Assembly (NCBI RefSeq): GCF_020166395.1 | Contig: NZ_JAIQXU010000030.1 | Coordinates: 1 to 59,097, forward strand | From: Deinococcus betulae | GTDB taxonomy: Bacteria > Deinococcota > Deinococci > Deinococcales > Deinococcaceae | Length of the DNA stretch: 59,097 nt | Reading direction: 5' to 3' | Shown: one piece after another, positions 24,520-33,550 of the stretch | Numbering within the stretch: the stretch's first letter is position 1 | Layout: every line of letters starts with the position of its first letter | Position numbers and translations under genes: made by a program | Notes under the pieces: generated by a model | The model's database searches: none | Seen by the model: the letters and a program-made list of their open reading frames with translations, nothing else | What the model was told of the DNA's origin: nothing

Positions 24520-25680
24520 ATGAATCAAATACATAGAAATGCACTACCTCCAAAATTTGACGCTTTATACTGTACATTTTATACTATATCTAATTTATAT
24601 ATAAGAAACAGATTTGTCAGTCGCTTACACAAATTCCTCAATTTCCAGAATAATGCACTTATAGCTCTCATTCTGACTATCTTTCTCTGTCAGGCGTCCC
24701 ATGCTCAATCCGATATATCCAACGTCGCTAGTGCATCTAAAATAGATACTAATGATAAAAATGTAATTGTAGATGTTCTTATCAATGAGATTTATAGTAT
24801 TGATCCCGTTGAAGGGGATTTTCTAGCTGACGTCACGCTGAGCTACGAGTGGAACAATAGAAGTAACACAGAAGCCTTAAAGACAGATGACCCAATGCTG
24901 TCAAGTGATCCACTAATCGACTTTGTGAATGACAGAGACTTAAATCTGATTTGGGAGGATTACGGCGAGCCAACCTCTCCAGACATGCAATACAGAGTAA
25001 GCCGACGTTATAATGGTGAATTTTCCGCATACTTTGATCTCTCGAAATTTCCCTTCGACACCCAGCAGATTAAGTTGATCCTTGAGCCAAGACACAATAC
25101 CACTAAAGAAACGACACTTATGTTCAATCCACAACTTTCCAATCTCGGCTCCACTCAGCTCATTGACACTATGATTCCGAAAAATGAATATAATGGAATT
25201 GATGGATGGAAGTTCAAATCCGCCCAACTGATCGCTAAGGAACAGAACTACGTAGGTCGCGCTGCACCCTCACCTAGATTATTGGTCGATCTCACGGCTG
25301 ATCGAGAGTACAGTCATTATACCTATCTCGTCATCAGCTTGATATTCTTCATATCGCTCATCTGCTTTTCAGCATACTTCTTCCCAATTGAAGATATTGG
25401 AAGTCGTTTGCAAGTTCTAACGGCACTACTCCTAGCATTAACTGCCGTGCAGTTTGTTGTTTATGATGACTTACCCACAATACCTTACCTAACGAGAATC
25501 GATCTGATGTTCCTGTCCTGCTATGTTTGCATGCTCTCGGTGATCGCTATCACTGTATTTGTCAAGTGGCAGATATCAAAACGCGACCGGGAATCAGTTG
25601 TAAAATTTGAGAAGGCTGCCATGATTTCTACATCTATCATCTTTTGCGGTGCATTTCTGGCTGTTAATGTACTGCGATAA
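24520..25680 (+). CDS. prokaryotic pentameric ligand-gated ion channel homologue (Cys-loop family)
   Basis: 386 residues, ATG 24520 after GAGGAG. A signal-like hydrophobic stretch lies at 45-62. Residues 80-265 form the beta-sandwich ligand-binding domain: VDVLINEIYSIDPVEGDFLA, LIWEDYGEP, and the signature FPFDTQQIKL (177-186), equivalent to the FPF-D-x-Q of Cys-loop receptors. Four membrane helices follow: M1 268-287, pore M2 about 293-314 (GSRLQVLTALLLALTAVQF), M3 324-347, M4 365-384. The M2-M3 link reads DDLPTIPYLT, very like GLIC. There are no loop cysteines, as in bacterial members. Ligand and ion selectivity unknown. Flanked by a terminator upstream and a regulator gene downstream. Confidence 0.85.
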   Translation: MNQIHRNALPPKFDALYCTFYTISNLYIRNRFVSRLHKFLNFQNNALIALILTIFLCQASHAQSDISNVASASKIDTNDKNVIVDVLINEIYSIDPVEGDFLADVTLSYEWNNRSNTEALKTDDPMLSSDPLIDFVNDRDLNLIWEDYGEPTSPDMQYRVSRRYNGEFSAYFDLSKFPFDTQQIKLILEPRHNTTKETTLMFNPQLSNLGSTQLIDTMIPKNEYNGIDGWKFKSAQLIAKEQNYVGRAAPSPRLLVDLTADREYSHYTYLVISLIFFISLICFSAYFFPIEDIGSRLQVLTALLLALTAVQFVVYDDLPTIPYLTRIDLMFLSCYVCMLSVIAITVFVKWQISKRDRESVVKFEKAAMISTSIIFCGAFLAVNVLR

Positions 25681-25817
25681 TTTTTAGACGCTCTACATTG
25701 ATATGGCTATATTAAGATATGGAATAGTGTCTGGACTTAAAAGACATCTTCATATGAAATATTTGAATTTATTTGTTAGAGTCTACACTCTACTAATTTC
25801 TTGGTATGGAGAACACC

Positions 25818-28787
25818 ATGTACTTGACCACGCTGGGTGGCACGAACCTGTCAACTTCACGCATTGCACCGCGTCATCTGCTGTTTCTCGCCTACCTCCT
25901 TGTCGAAGGGCCTACCAGCCGTGCTCGGCTGCGGGCCCTCTTCTGGCCGCACAGTACCAGTGCCGCTGGCAATCTCCGTGTCCTCATCAGCCTCGTGCGC
26001 CAGGCCGCACCCGGATTAATTATTGAACGGGGCGATCGCCTGACTGTGCAGTGCAGCAGCGATGTGACCGAGCTTCTCAGTCACATTCAGGCCAAGCGGG
26101 CGAGTGAAGCTCTCCAGCTGTACCAAGAGCCGTTCTTGACCCATATCGCCCTCACGCTTCTAGGACCAGAACTCGAAGAATGGTTGATCGACACCCGAGA
26201 ATCCATCGCTGAACAACTCTGGGAGATTCTTGTTCACGACGCAGAAGCTCTGTTAGGGCAATGCCGAATCAACGAAGCGATTCGGCACGCCGAAGCGGCC
26301 TGGCTCCTGCCTGGACTTCCACCTCGGGATGAGCACGATCTGCGCCGCATGCACCGCCTCCTGACGCTTTGTCATAGCCCGCATGCCGGCTTGGTAAGCC
26401 GTGAGGCCCGGTCACTCGGGCTGGAGATCGAGGGGCCTCCCCCCACAGCTGAACTGGAGTTCATTGCCTTTCCTGGACCTCATCTCCCCGAAGAAATCAC
26501 ACCCTTTCTGGGGCATCAGGAATTACTGCAGCAGATTCACTCAACGCTTCATCTGCCAGAGGTGCGGCTCCTGACCATCTTCGGGATCGGCGGTGCAGGG
26601 AAAACGCGCCTGGCTCTTCAAGTGGCCCAGCGGGCTCAGCAGATCTACCACAGTCAGGTGTGGTGGATTGCTTTAGGAGAAGTCCAGCAGCCAGAGGACA
26701 TACTGCCTTATGTCGCCCGGATCCTCGGTGCCCCACTTTCGCCCGGCCGATCTGCGCTTGATGTGGTGGTCATGGCCCTGCGCGAACGCCCTGCTCTCGT
26801 CGTTCTCGACCAATTCGAGCATTTGTATGGTGCAACTTCTCTCATTTCTGAACTCCTGCGGCAATGCCCTCAACTGAAGGTGCTGGTCACGTCTCGACAG
26901 CGCCTGGCACTCCGAGCAGAAACGGCCTTCGAATTAAGCGGTTTGCTTATTGAAGCGCGTCCAGGCCAGACCATGAGTGACGCACTTGTTCTGTTCATTG
27001 GTCAAGCTCGGCGGGTGCGCCCAGTGTACCGATTCACGGACCTTGACCTAGAACACGCGCAGGCGGTGTGCACGTTTGTGGACGGTCTACCGCTGGCGGT
27101 TGAGCTGACTGCGAATTGGATTCGCACGCTGACCCCAGAAGCTATTTTGGGGAATGTACAGGCTATCTTGGGCCTCCCGAGTGCGCCAATGAGCGATCTG
27201 CCTGAGCGACATCAGAGTATGCGGTTGGTCTTAGAACAAAGCTGGGAGCGCCTCACGCCCCGAGAACAGGAAGTCCTTGCTGCATTGGCTGTGTTCCATG
27301 GTGGTTTCACATTTGCTGCAGCAGCCGCTGTGGTCGGCGCGACGCTTCAAGATCTACAGGGCCTTGTTGATACGTCGATGATCCGCGTTGACGTGACTGG
27401 TCGGTTCAGTCAGCACCCGTTGATCGCGCAACTGTCTCGTCAATATTTAAGCGAAAACCTTGTGGCGCAGCGAACACTAGAGGAGAAGCATGCCGCTTTC
27501 TTCCTCAAGCAGTCAAATACGGGGTTCTATGAGCAGCTGGACGGTCAGCGTCAAATGGAGTGGCAGGACTGGTTCCATTCAGAGTATCCAAATCTCGCTG
27601 CGGCACTGGACAGCGCAACCGCCCGAGCTGATTACCTCTCTGCCATGTATTTGGCGCGTAATCTCCACCGTGAGTGGAATAACCGGGGACTGGCTGCTGT
27701 GAAACTGCCGACGATCCTTTCGCTCCTGCCCTATGTGAAAGAAGAGCCTGCAGCACACGCGTGGGGCCTGATCACGGCAGAAGCATTCGCGATGTACAGC
27801 GGCACCCAGCCGGTTGGGGACGCTCTGGCTGCTGCTCGGGCCGCCGGGGATGAATACAACATCATGTGTGCTTTGTACGTTCGGGAATTCGCGGTCCAGC
27901 AGCGCGGAGACGCTGAGCACGCTGCCCTCATGGATGAACTCTACGCTGCCGTTGTAAAGACGGGCCGTCCTGCACCTCTGGCCACTATGCTCAGACGCCG
28001 CGCTAGCGTTGTGTTGGCCAAGGGCGACGGAGCAGCCGCTCAAAATGATCTTGAAAGCGGGTTATTTCTCGCCAAGCAAATGGGAGCCACGTTTAATCGC
28101 GCTGATCTTCACCTCCTGATGGGGCAAGTGCATACCCTTCGCGGGCAGTTGGATGCGGCTGAGCAGTGCTTTCACGCTGCCCTCCATATGTTCACGACTT
28201 TAGGCTATCGTCCACATGCCAGCACCTGCTTCAATGCCCTCGCGCTGCTTCAACTGCTTCAAGTGAGTCCAGGCTACCGTTCGTCTGCGTTGCAAGTGGC
28301 CCTTGATTACTGTGACCGGGCCGATGAAACGTTCAGCTCAGAAGGCCGACTCGCCGTGCGTGACAACGTGAATGCCCGTGGCTTTGTCCTCAGTGCTCTC
28401 AATCGCTTACCGGAAGCGCAGGAGTGTTTCGAGCGGGATGTTCAGGCGGCCAGAAATTCTGGGAACCGTCAAGGAGAACACATGGCTCGGCTTGGGTTAG
28501 GTCACTTGGCGCTCCGGCGACGTGACTGGTCGGCGGCGCAGACCATCTTCGCGGCAATTGTGGCAGAAGCGGACGCGGCAGATGGGCACCGGCCAGCGTG
28601 CTGGCTGGCCTTACATGGCCTGGCCGATACCCATCTTCGGCTGGGCCATCAGCACAGGGCGCAAACGCACTGGGATGAGGCTCAGCGCTTGGGTCAGAGG
28701 TTAGGCGCTGTGCTTCCGTATTTCCTCACTCTTCCCGCTCGGCGGTCTCAGCGCCAACAGCTAGAGGCTGCCAAGACGCACATCTGA
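25818..28787 (+). CDS. BTAD/NB-ARC/TPR (SARP/AfsR-like, STAND) regulator
   Basis: 989 residues. ATG 25818 is favoured over 25806 because GGAG precedes it. Order: winged-helix plus bacterial transcriptional activation domain, about 1-190 (RARLRALFWPHSTSAAGNLR, ALQLYQEPFL); NB-ARC NTPase with Walker A FGIGGAGKTRLAL (about 255-267), Walker B ALVVLDQFEH (about 326-335), LKVLVTSRQRL and DGLPLAVELTANW; winged helix; then TPR-like helical repeats from about 600 (FALSKGDxAAAQxDLESG-type helices, YRPHASTCFNALALLQ) to the end. Such STAND proteins multimerise on ligand binding and activate transcription. GC content is higher than in the genes on both sides. Its last codons (LEAAKTHI) contain a 15-base string identical to the end of the IS5-type element at 48.7 kb. 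Confidence 0.82.
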   Translation: MYLTTLGGTNLSTSRIAPRHLLFLAYLLVEGPTSRARLRALFWPHSTSAAGNLRVLISLVRQAAPGLIIERGDRLTVQCSSDVTELLSHIQAKRASEALQLYQEPFLTHIALTLLGPELEEWLIDTRESIAEQLWEILVHDAEALLGQCRINEAIRHAEAAWLLPGLPPRDEHDLRRMHRLLTLCHSPHAGLVSREARSLGLEIEGPPPTAELEFIAFPGPHLPEEITPFLGHQELLQQIHSTLHLPEVRLLTIFGIGGAGKTRLALQVAQRAQQIYHSQVWWIALGEVQQPEDILPYVARILGAPLSPGRSALDVVVMALRERPALVVLDQFEHLYGATSLISELLRQCPQLKVLVTSRQRLALRAETAFELSGLLIEARPGQTMSDALVLFIGQARRVRPVYRFTDLDLEHAQAVCTFVDGLPLAVELTANWIRTLTPEAILGNVQAILGLPSAPMSDLPERHQSMRLVLEQSWERLTPREQEVLAALAVFHGGFTFAAAAAVVGATLQDLQGLVDTSMIRVDVTGRFSQHPLIAQLSRQYLSENLVAQRTLEEKHAAFFLKQSNTGFYEQLDGQRQMEWQDWFHSEYPNLAAALDSATARADYLSAMYLARNLHREWNNRGLAAVKLPTILSLLPYVKEEPAAHAWGLITAEAFAMYSGTQPVGDALAAARAAGDEYNIMCALYVREFAVQQRGDAEHAALMDELYAAVVKTGRPAPLATMLRRRASVVLAKGDGAAAQNDLESGLFLAKQMGATFNRADLHLLMGQVHTLRGQLDAAEQCFHAALHMFTTLGYRPHASTCFNALALLQLLQVSPGYRSSALQVALDYCDRADETFSSEGRLAVRDNVNARGFVLSALNRLPEAQECFERDVQAARNSGNRQGEHMARLGLGHLALRRRDWSAAQTIFAAIVAEADAADGHRPACWLALHGLADTHLRLGHQHRAQTHWDEAQRLGQRLGAVLPYFLTLPARRSQRQQLEAAKTHI

Positions 28788-28791
28788 AAAG

Positions 28792-28807
28792 AACAGATCG
28801 TTCTGTT
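28792..28807 (+). terminator. weak hairpin after STAND regulator
   Basis: AACAGA-TCGT-TCTGTT, perfect 6-bp stem just after the stop codon at 28787; only a short T stretch follows, so termination is uncertain. Confidence 0.35.
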
Positions 28808-28926
28808 GTAATGGATATCCGCATGTTTGTCACCGTTAGAGATCAATGAGTGACCTCTCTGATTTAAAGTTCCAAACTTCATTGTCTTCTCTCAATGAGA
28901 AAGCTGAAATATCTGTGTGACTGGCC

Positions 28927-29010
28927 TATAATGTATGAAGTGTGTAGCGAGAGATTAACTGTCCAACACGTAGTCAAAGTCGTAAATCGATTTTTGCATA
29001 CACTTCATAC
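28927..29010 (+). promoter_or_regulatory. promoter region of GH64 gene with 11-bp dyad
   Basis: TATAAT (28927-28932) is a consensus -10 box. GTATGAAGTGT (28933-28943) starts right after it and is repeated inverted as ACACTTCATAC at 29000-29010, 21 bases before the GTG start. The arms would pair around a 56-base loop in an mRNA leader, or serve as two operator half-sites. No matching -35 was found. A second possible -10 (TACTTT, 29022-29027) lies 4 bases from the start codon. Confidence 0.45.
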
Positions 29011-29031
29011 TACAAATTACATACTTTACAA

Positions 29032-30261
29032 GTGAAGAATTTAACTCTATCAATCATTGCTGTGACCCTATTCCTGAACGCCTGCTCAAGTCAGATTTCA
29101 GCGCCTAGCCCTGAAGGCGTCAAAGATGCTTTTCCTGATGGGGGCGTGGACAGCTCATCATCAGACAATGAGTCGAGCAGTGCAAATTCAGGCCAAGAAG
29201 GTCAGACGAATGAGGTCGAGGAATTTGATGCCCATAAGGCATTTAAAAGCGAAAGCATCAGGAGCATTCTTGCATCCAATATTCCCTTGGCAACAGGTAA
29301 GGGTAGTATCAGCATGAAGATCATGAATGGAACGAATGGACACTACTCTAACGGTGATATTTACTGGGGCATTTTGGGCATCAATCCATCGAATGGGCGC
29401 TGGAGCTACTTGGACAAGAGAGGGATACTGCGTTCTCTTTCAAGATCGCTCAATGATGCCAACGGACATCTGAGTAAAAACGGTACAAACTTCGCGAACA
29501 TCTATCATCGTACGAGTGAGATTGATTGGATAGAAATACCAAAGATTACATCTGGACGACTGTATATCTGTATTGGTAGTCCTTGCTATATCAAGACGTT
29601 TGATACAGGTTTTGCTGGGCCTAATATAGACAATCCTTCTGATCCCAATATCAATGTTTATTTCGATTTTATTGAATTTACTATAGACGATAGCGGTTAC
29701 CATGGAAACACTACTCGTGTGGACGGATTTGGCTTTCCGCTTCAACATCGACTTGTGAATCGAAATGGCACATATGATCAGGTTGTTGGCGAACGGGAGG
29801 ACGTGAGTCGAGCACAGATTTTTGATGCGTATCTCTCTCAAGTTTCTGAGCCCTTCCAGGCTTTAGGAAGACAGCAAGCGCCTTACCGAATTGTCGCTCC
29901 TATCCACGGCGCGTTCCGAGAGGGAGGAGCACAGGCCAAATATTTTGACAACTATATACAGCGTGTTTGGAAAAAGAAGTCCAAACCAAGCACGCAAAAT
30001 GTTCTGTTGTGCAATGGGCCTTTGGCTGAGGATCCGAGCGGTTGTGCAGGGCTCAACCGAGGAGTCTATGAAGACGTAGGTGCATGGAAGATTCCAGCGA
30101 AGTATTATTCAACGGCACCCGCAAATGCTTACGCGCAGTTTTGGCATAAGCAGGCAATAGGTGGGCTGGCCTACGGATTCGCCTATGACGATTTTAATCA
30201 GCAGGCTGCTTACCAAGAGGTGAAGGATCCCAAAGGTCTCATCTTACGAGTAGGCTGGTAG
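29032..30261 (+). CDS. GH64-type beta-1,3-glucanase lipoprotein
   Basis: 409 residues from a GTG at 29032 without Shine-Dalgarno. Lipobox VTLFLNAC (Cys 18), then a Ser/Glu/Gly-rich linker to about residue 65. The catalytic domain reads DIYWGILGINPSNGRWSYLD, GHLSKNGTNFANIYH, SGRLYICIGSPCYIK, DPNINVYFDFIEFTID, TTRVDGFGFPLQHRL. This matches family 64 beta-1,3-glucanases (thaumatin-like fold, laminaripentaose-producing). The Glu and Asp in YFDFIEFT and RVDGFGFP are the expected active-site region. It would hydrolyse fungal or algal beta-1,3-glucan at the cell surface. AT-rich; last gene of the island. Confidence 0.82.
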   Translation: MKNLTLSIIAVTLFLNACSSQISAPSPEGVKDAFPDGGVDSSSSDNESSSANSGQEGQTNEVEEFDAHKAFKSESIRSILASNIPLATGKGSISMKIMNGTNGHYSNGDIYWGILGINPSNGRWSYLDKRGILRSLSRSLNDANGHLSKNGTNFANIYHRTSEIDWIEIPKITSGRLYICIGSPCYIKTFDTGFAGPNIDNPSDPNINVYFDFIEFTIDDSGYHGNTTRVDGFGFPLQHRLVNRNGTYDQVVGEREDVSRAQIFDAYLSQVSEPFQALGRQQAPYRIVAPIHGAFREGGAQAKYFDNYIQRVWKKKSKPSTQNVLLCNGPLAEDPSGCAGLNRGVYEDVGAWKIPAKYYSTAPANAYAQFWHKQAIGGLAYGFAYDDFNQQAAYQEVKDPKGLILRVGW

Positions 30262-30273
30262 ATCGTAGCTTTT

Positions 30274-30295
30274 CCGTGAGATTATATCTTCACGG
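30274..30295. terminator. hairpin after GH64 gene
   Basis: CCGTGA and TCACGG flank an AT-rich 10-base loop 13 bases after the stop codon at 30261; six base pairs, so moderate strength. Confidence 0.4.
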
Positions 30296-30302
30296 CCAAT
30301 AG

Positions 30303-30470
30303 TTATGGTTTGAATCTACGACATCCTCTGTTCTCCAGCGCCAGGCGCAGCCATTGCAGCAACAGGAGGGCGACCAGATACAGGACCATATGGTGGTCGC
30401 CAAGGTGCTTGAGCTGCTGACCGCGAACACCGTCCTGGCTCAACACGCACCAGGAGCGATCAAGTCCCCC
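30303..30470 (-). pseudogene. IS701-like transposase C-terminal fragment
   Basis: The minus strand reads GLDRSWCVLSQDG then LKHLGDHHMVLYLVA and LLLLQWLRLALENRG. It aligns with the last part of the intact transposase at 17641 (GRSWRGLHHHALLCMVALLFLQWLRL). Only about 55 codons remain. It marks the border between the AT-rich island and the GC-rich GH43 gene. Confidence 0.6.
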
Positions 30471-30471
30471 C

Positions 30472-31938
30472 TCATCTGCGTTCGAGGCGCCAGTTCTGTG
30501 CTGCCAAACCATTAAGGCCCCAGGTTCGGACTTCTGTTCCTGCAGAGGTGCTGGCATTGACGCTGTCCAAGGCCAGGCGGGTCTGCTGGCCTACCACACG
30601 GTGATAGCCCTGGCCCATGTCCTCCAGGTGCCAGTTCTGGGCAAACTGACCGTTACAGTTCCACAGCCGCACATCCGTCCCTGGCGTGCTGCTGCCACCA
30701 GTGATGTCCAGGCACAGGTCCTGATTGCCCAGGACACTCCGCAGGCGGTAGAAGCCGTCGTCCATCTGTTCCACACGGAAGTTCTGAGCCGGGAGCCCAT
30801 TACAGCCCCACTGCTGGAGCTGCGCACTCGGACTCGCTGCTCCATTCTGAACGTCAAGACATAGGCCACTAGCCTGGTTCACCAGCCGGTAGATGCCGCC
30901 GTTCGCGAGGGCGTATCCGTTGGTCGATTCACTGGTGTAGGGCCAGTGGCCGTTCCATTCCAACAGCTTGATGTCCAGTTTGGGGGCGCCGTTCTCTCCT
31001 GCATCATAGAAGTGGTGCGCGAAGTAGATGTTGCCATTCTCGACGTAGACGTCACCGCCACCCGGGCCAAGCTTGTTCGCCCGGGGCCCCATCATGACGG
31101 TTCCTCCTCCTTGATCCAGTCGAACTCCATTTTTGTCCAGATACGGCCCCGTGATCCTCGTGGAGCGGCCCACCACCGTCTTGTAGGTACTGTTCACTCC
31201 CGCACAGCATTTGTCCCAGGACAGGAAGAGGTAGTAATAGTTCCCCCGTTTGACGATCGAAGGCGCCTCCACCGGATTGTTGGCCACTCCAGGACGATTG
31301 GCCAGGGTATACACGGGTCCGTCGAAGGTGGTCATGCTGCTCATGTGCTGCAGCTTGATGCCACCAAAAAATGACCCCCAGGCCATCCACCATCCGCTGG
31401 CGCTGTCCCAATGGACAGACGGGTCAATGGCATTGTGATCGGTGGTGCTTCCAGACCTGAGGATAGGGCCTCGGTCTGTCCAGCCGCCGGTTGAGCAAGG
31501 ACTGGTGCTCGTGGCCACGCCAATGGCCGAGTTTTTCGTTCCGAATTGCGACGCTGCGTAATACATGTAGTATTTCCCGTCGTTGCCGTTATAGACCACT
31601 TCGGGAGCCCAGATGTTTTCTGCGCGGTAGGTTGTGACAGCCCAAGCCGGCGTGGGGAGAGCACCCAGTGTCTTCCAGGCACCTGTCAGGCCGCCGTCCG
31701 AGCGGTGGACCAACACGCCACCCGGATGGGTAGGATTCCCGACACCCGTCGACATGACGCAGTAGGTTGATCCGGCTTTGAACAGTGTCGGGTCATGCGC
31801 CCCAAGCTGGCCTGTCAGGCCGAGGGTGCTCTGGCCTTGCAGTGGCTCGGGCGGCTGAGAAGTGGGCCCGGCGGCGTGCTGGGCACAGGCAGCTAGGAGC
31901 AGTGGAAGAGTCAGGATGGGTGAAAGCCAGCGTTTCAT
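30472..31938 (-). CDS. GH43 arabinanase-like lipoprotein with ricin-type lectin domain
   Basis: 488 residues. Lipobox LPLLLAAC (Cys 18). The five-bladed propeller GH43 domain spans about 40-345 with the three acidic residues in expected contexts: GAHDPTLF (D49), HNAIDPSVHWD (D172), NNPVEAPSIVK (E224), plus NIWAPEV and GPYLDKNG. The C-terminal 135 residues are a ricin-B trefoil with three repeats (YRLVNQASGLCLDVQNG, NQDLCLDITGG, TRLALDSVNAS) carrying QxW-like motifs. Probably an endo-1,5-alpha-arabinanase held on the envelope and binding polysaccharide. GC-rich, unlike the GH64 gene next door. Confidence 0.88.
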   Translation of the reverse strand: MKRWLSPILTLPLLLAACAQHAAGPTSQPPEPLQGQSTLGLTGQLGAHDPTLFKAGSTYCVMSTGVGNPTHPGGVLVHRSDGGLTGAWKTLGALPTPAWAVTTYRAENIWAPEVVYNGNDGKYYMYYAASQFGTKNSAIGVATSTSPCSTGGWTDRGPILRSGSTTDHNAIDPSVHWDSASGWWMAWGSFFGGIKLQHMSSMTTFDGPVYTLANRPGVANNPVEAPSIVKRGNYYYLFLSWDKCCAGVNSTYKTVVGRSTRITGPYLDKNGVRLDQGGGTVMMGPRANKLGPGGGDVYVENGNIYFAHHFYDAGENGAPKLDIKLLEWNGHWPYTSESTNGYALANGGIYRLVNQASGLCLDVQNGAASPSAQLQQWGCNGLPAQNFRVEQMDDGFYRLRSVLGNQDLCLDITGGSSTPGTDVRLWNCNGQFAQNWHLEDMGQGYHRVVGQQTRLALDSVNASTSAGTEVRTWGLNGLAAQNWRLERR

Positions 31939-32205
31939 GGTTGCCTCTCAAGGGGGACGGTCTGAGCTGGAGAACACCGGCTTCAGGCGTAGATGCAGGT
32001 CAAGGGCTCACAGAGTAAGCTCCTTCTGCTGTACGAGATGTGGTGGTGAGCGTTCACAAGGTAAACATGCTCCTGAGTCTTGTCAATCAGCGGCCAACAG
32101 CGGTGTCACGCATCTGCCGTCTGGGGCACATTAAGGCCGCTGCCGGAGGTGACCGCGCCACATCAGGCACTCGCACGGCCACGGGTACAGCAGCGGTCGG
32201 CGCAG
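31939..32205. other. intergenic, no gene recognised
   Basis: Upstream region of the GH43 gene (promoter presumably here, minus strand). No clear operator seen. Open frames in it are overlapping and lack signals. Confidence 0.35.
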
Positions 32206-32464
32206 GTGTACGGGGGCCTTTTTCTGTTCGCGTCGGGGCTCAATGCGGGCTTCAGTCTGCCGGCCTCGTTCACGCTCCCCAGCCTGCTGCGTGCCGCGAC
32301 GCCTGAGGCCTTGACCACAGTGCAGCTTGGGGTGAATGGCTGCCGTGCTCCTGCTGTGGCACCGAGCCCGGACTGGGGAGCAGCGTAGGATCCTCACCGC
32401 CCTGGCTGCCCTCTTCATTCTGGGCACCCTCCTCACGTGGTCGGTCCGCTCGTTTCCTGGCTAG
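32206..32464 (+). pseudogene. possible frameshifted small membrane protein
   Basis: From GTG 32206 the frame reads VYGGLFLFASGLNAGFSLPA and on to about 32335. A frame shifted by one base then gives AAVLLLWHRARTGEQRRILT and ALAALFILGTLLTW up to TAG 32462. Two hydrophobic helices split over two frames suggest one damaged membrane protein. No family; the call is speculative. Confidence 0.3.
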
Positions 32465-32524
32465 ACCAGCTGCGTCCTGCGTGCCGAGGCGTCACGTCAC
32501 CCCTACGCAGGGCATCGTGGACGG

Positions 32525-32749
32525 ATGGCACCCTCTGCTCCCCACCCCGCACCACCCCCTGACGTGTCGATCTTGGGCGACAGCCCTGGGCCGAGTCTCT
32601 TCCTGCTCGTGGAGCGAGCGGCGGCGGGCGAACCACAGGCCTGGCTGACGTTGACGCTGCCGCTGCTGCTCGCCATTGTCTTAGTGATGTGGATTCGCAT
32701 GAGCAACCGACCTGAACTAGACAATGTGCCAGAGCGGGAAGAGGACTGA
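32525..32749 (+). CDS. small single-pass membrane protein
   Basis: 74 residues. Pro-rich start (APHPAPPP), one strong membrane helix (LTLTLPLLLAIVLVMWIRM, about 41-59) and an acidic tail (NVPEREED). No family. The opposing strand has overlapping frames but none with such a clear helix. Confidence 0.45.
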   Translation: MAPSAPHPAPPPDVSILGDSPGPSLFLLVERAAAGEPQAWLTLTLPLLLAIVLVMWIRMSNRPELDNVPEREED

Positions 32750-32901
32750 ACGCAGAGCCCTGTGCAGCGCCGCCTCTCCCTGCCTCAGTGTGTGCTGCCG
32801 GCAGGGGAGACAGGGACGGCTCGGAGCAGCCCGTCCATCCTCTTTGCATGCCTGAGGCACATCAGCGTGCATCACGGTGACCGGCGAGGCAGGATGAGGG
32901 C

Positions 32902-33303
32902 ATGCCGGAGCAGGCGAGCAACAGAAAGGGCCAGAAGCCGGATGCGCCGCAGGATCCTGGCTGCGGCGCATTGGCCGCCTTTTCAATGGTCGTGACCCTG
33001 GTGGGCAGCGCCGCGTTCCTCATGGCCGCGATTTCAGGTTTCAACGCGTGGTGGAACAGTCCAGCCGAGACAGCGGCAGGCGACTTGGCCTTCGTGGTGG
33101 CTGTTGGGTGCCTAATTCTGCTGCTGCTGGGCTGGGTGGGTCATGGTGTGGCGCGGCGGTGGATGTACCGCTGGTCGACCTTGTTAGTCGTGTTGGCCGT
33201 ATTTGGGCTGGGGTCCTGGTTCTTCGGCCGCGAGTACCGCGCCCTGGTCCGGGCGGAGCGGGCGGCACAAGTGCTGGAGCAAGGGCGATACACAACGCCA
33301 TGA
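32902..33303 (+). CDS. hypothetical integral membrane protein
   Basis: 133 residues with three likely membrane helices: FSMVVTLVGSAAFLMAAIS (28-46), LAFVVAVGCLILLLLGWVG (62-80) and STLLVVLAVFGLGSWFF (92-108), with a charged C-terminus. The basic residues before the first helix place the N-terminus inside. No family or partner recognised; stands alone. Confidence 0.55.
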   Translation: MPEQASNRKGQKPDAPQDPGCGALAAFSMVVTLVGSAAFLMAAISGFNAWWNSPAETAAGDLAFVVAVGCLILLLLGWVGHGVARRWMYRWSTLLVVLAVFGLGSWFFGREYRALVRAERAAQVLEQGRYTTP

Positions 33304-33340
33304 GCCAGCCGGCCTGCTCATTTACAGGCCGGCTGTCCGG

Positions 33341-33550
33341 TCAGGTGTCCAGGTCTTCTTTGACCTGGTGGATGAGGATGCCGGATACGCTGCCAGCACT
33401 CGGGCGCACAGCTGGGTCCGTGAACCAGAACATGCGGTTGTGTTCCCCTTGGACGGATCGAGCTCGCTGAGCGGCCTGCGTGACCCAGTCGTCCGAGGCT
33501 TCAAAGGTGAGGTGGGTGTCGTTCGTCAGTTCTAAGATCAGCCGAGCCAT
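33341..33550 (-). CDS. hypothetical protein, 69 aa
   Basis: MARLILELTNDTHLTFEASD then DWVTQAAQRARSV: a short, soluble protein of strand-helix layout with plausible codon use. No signal peptide or family. It could be a small regulator or spurious. Confidence 0.4.
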   Translation of the reverse strand: MARLILELTNDTHLTFEASDDWVTQAAQRARSVQGEHNRMFWFTDPAVRPSAGSVSGILIHQVKEDLDT

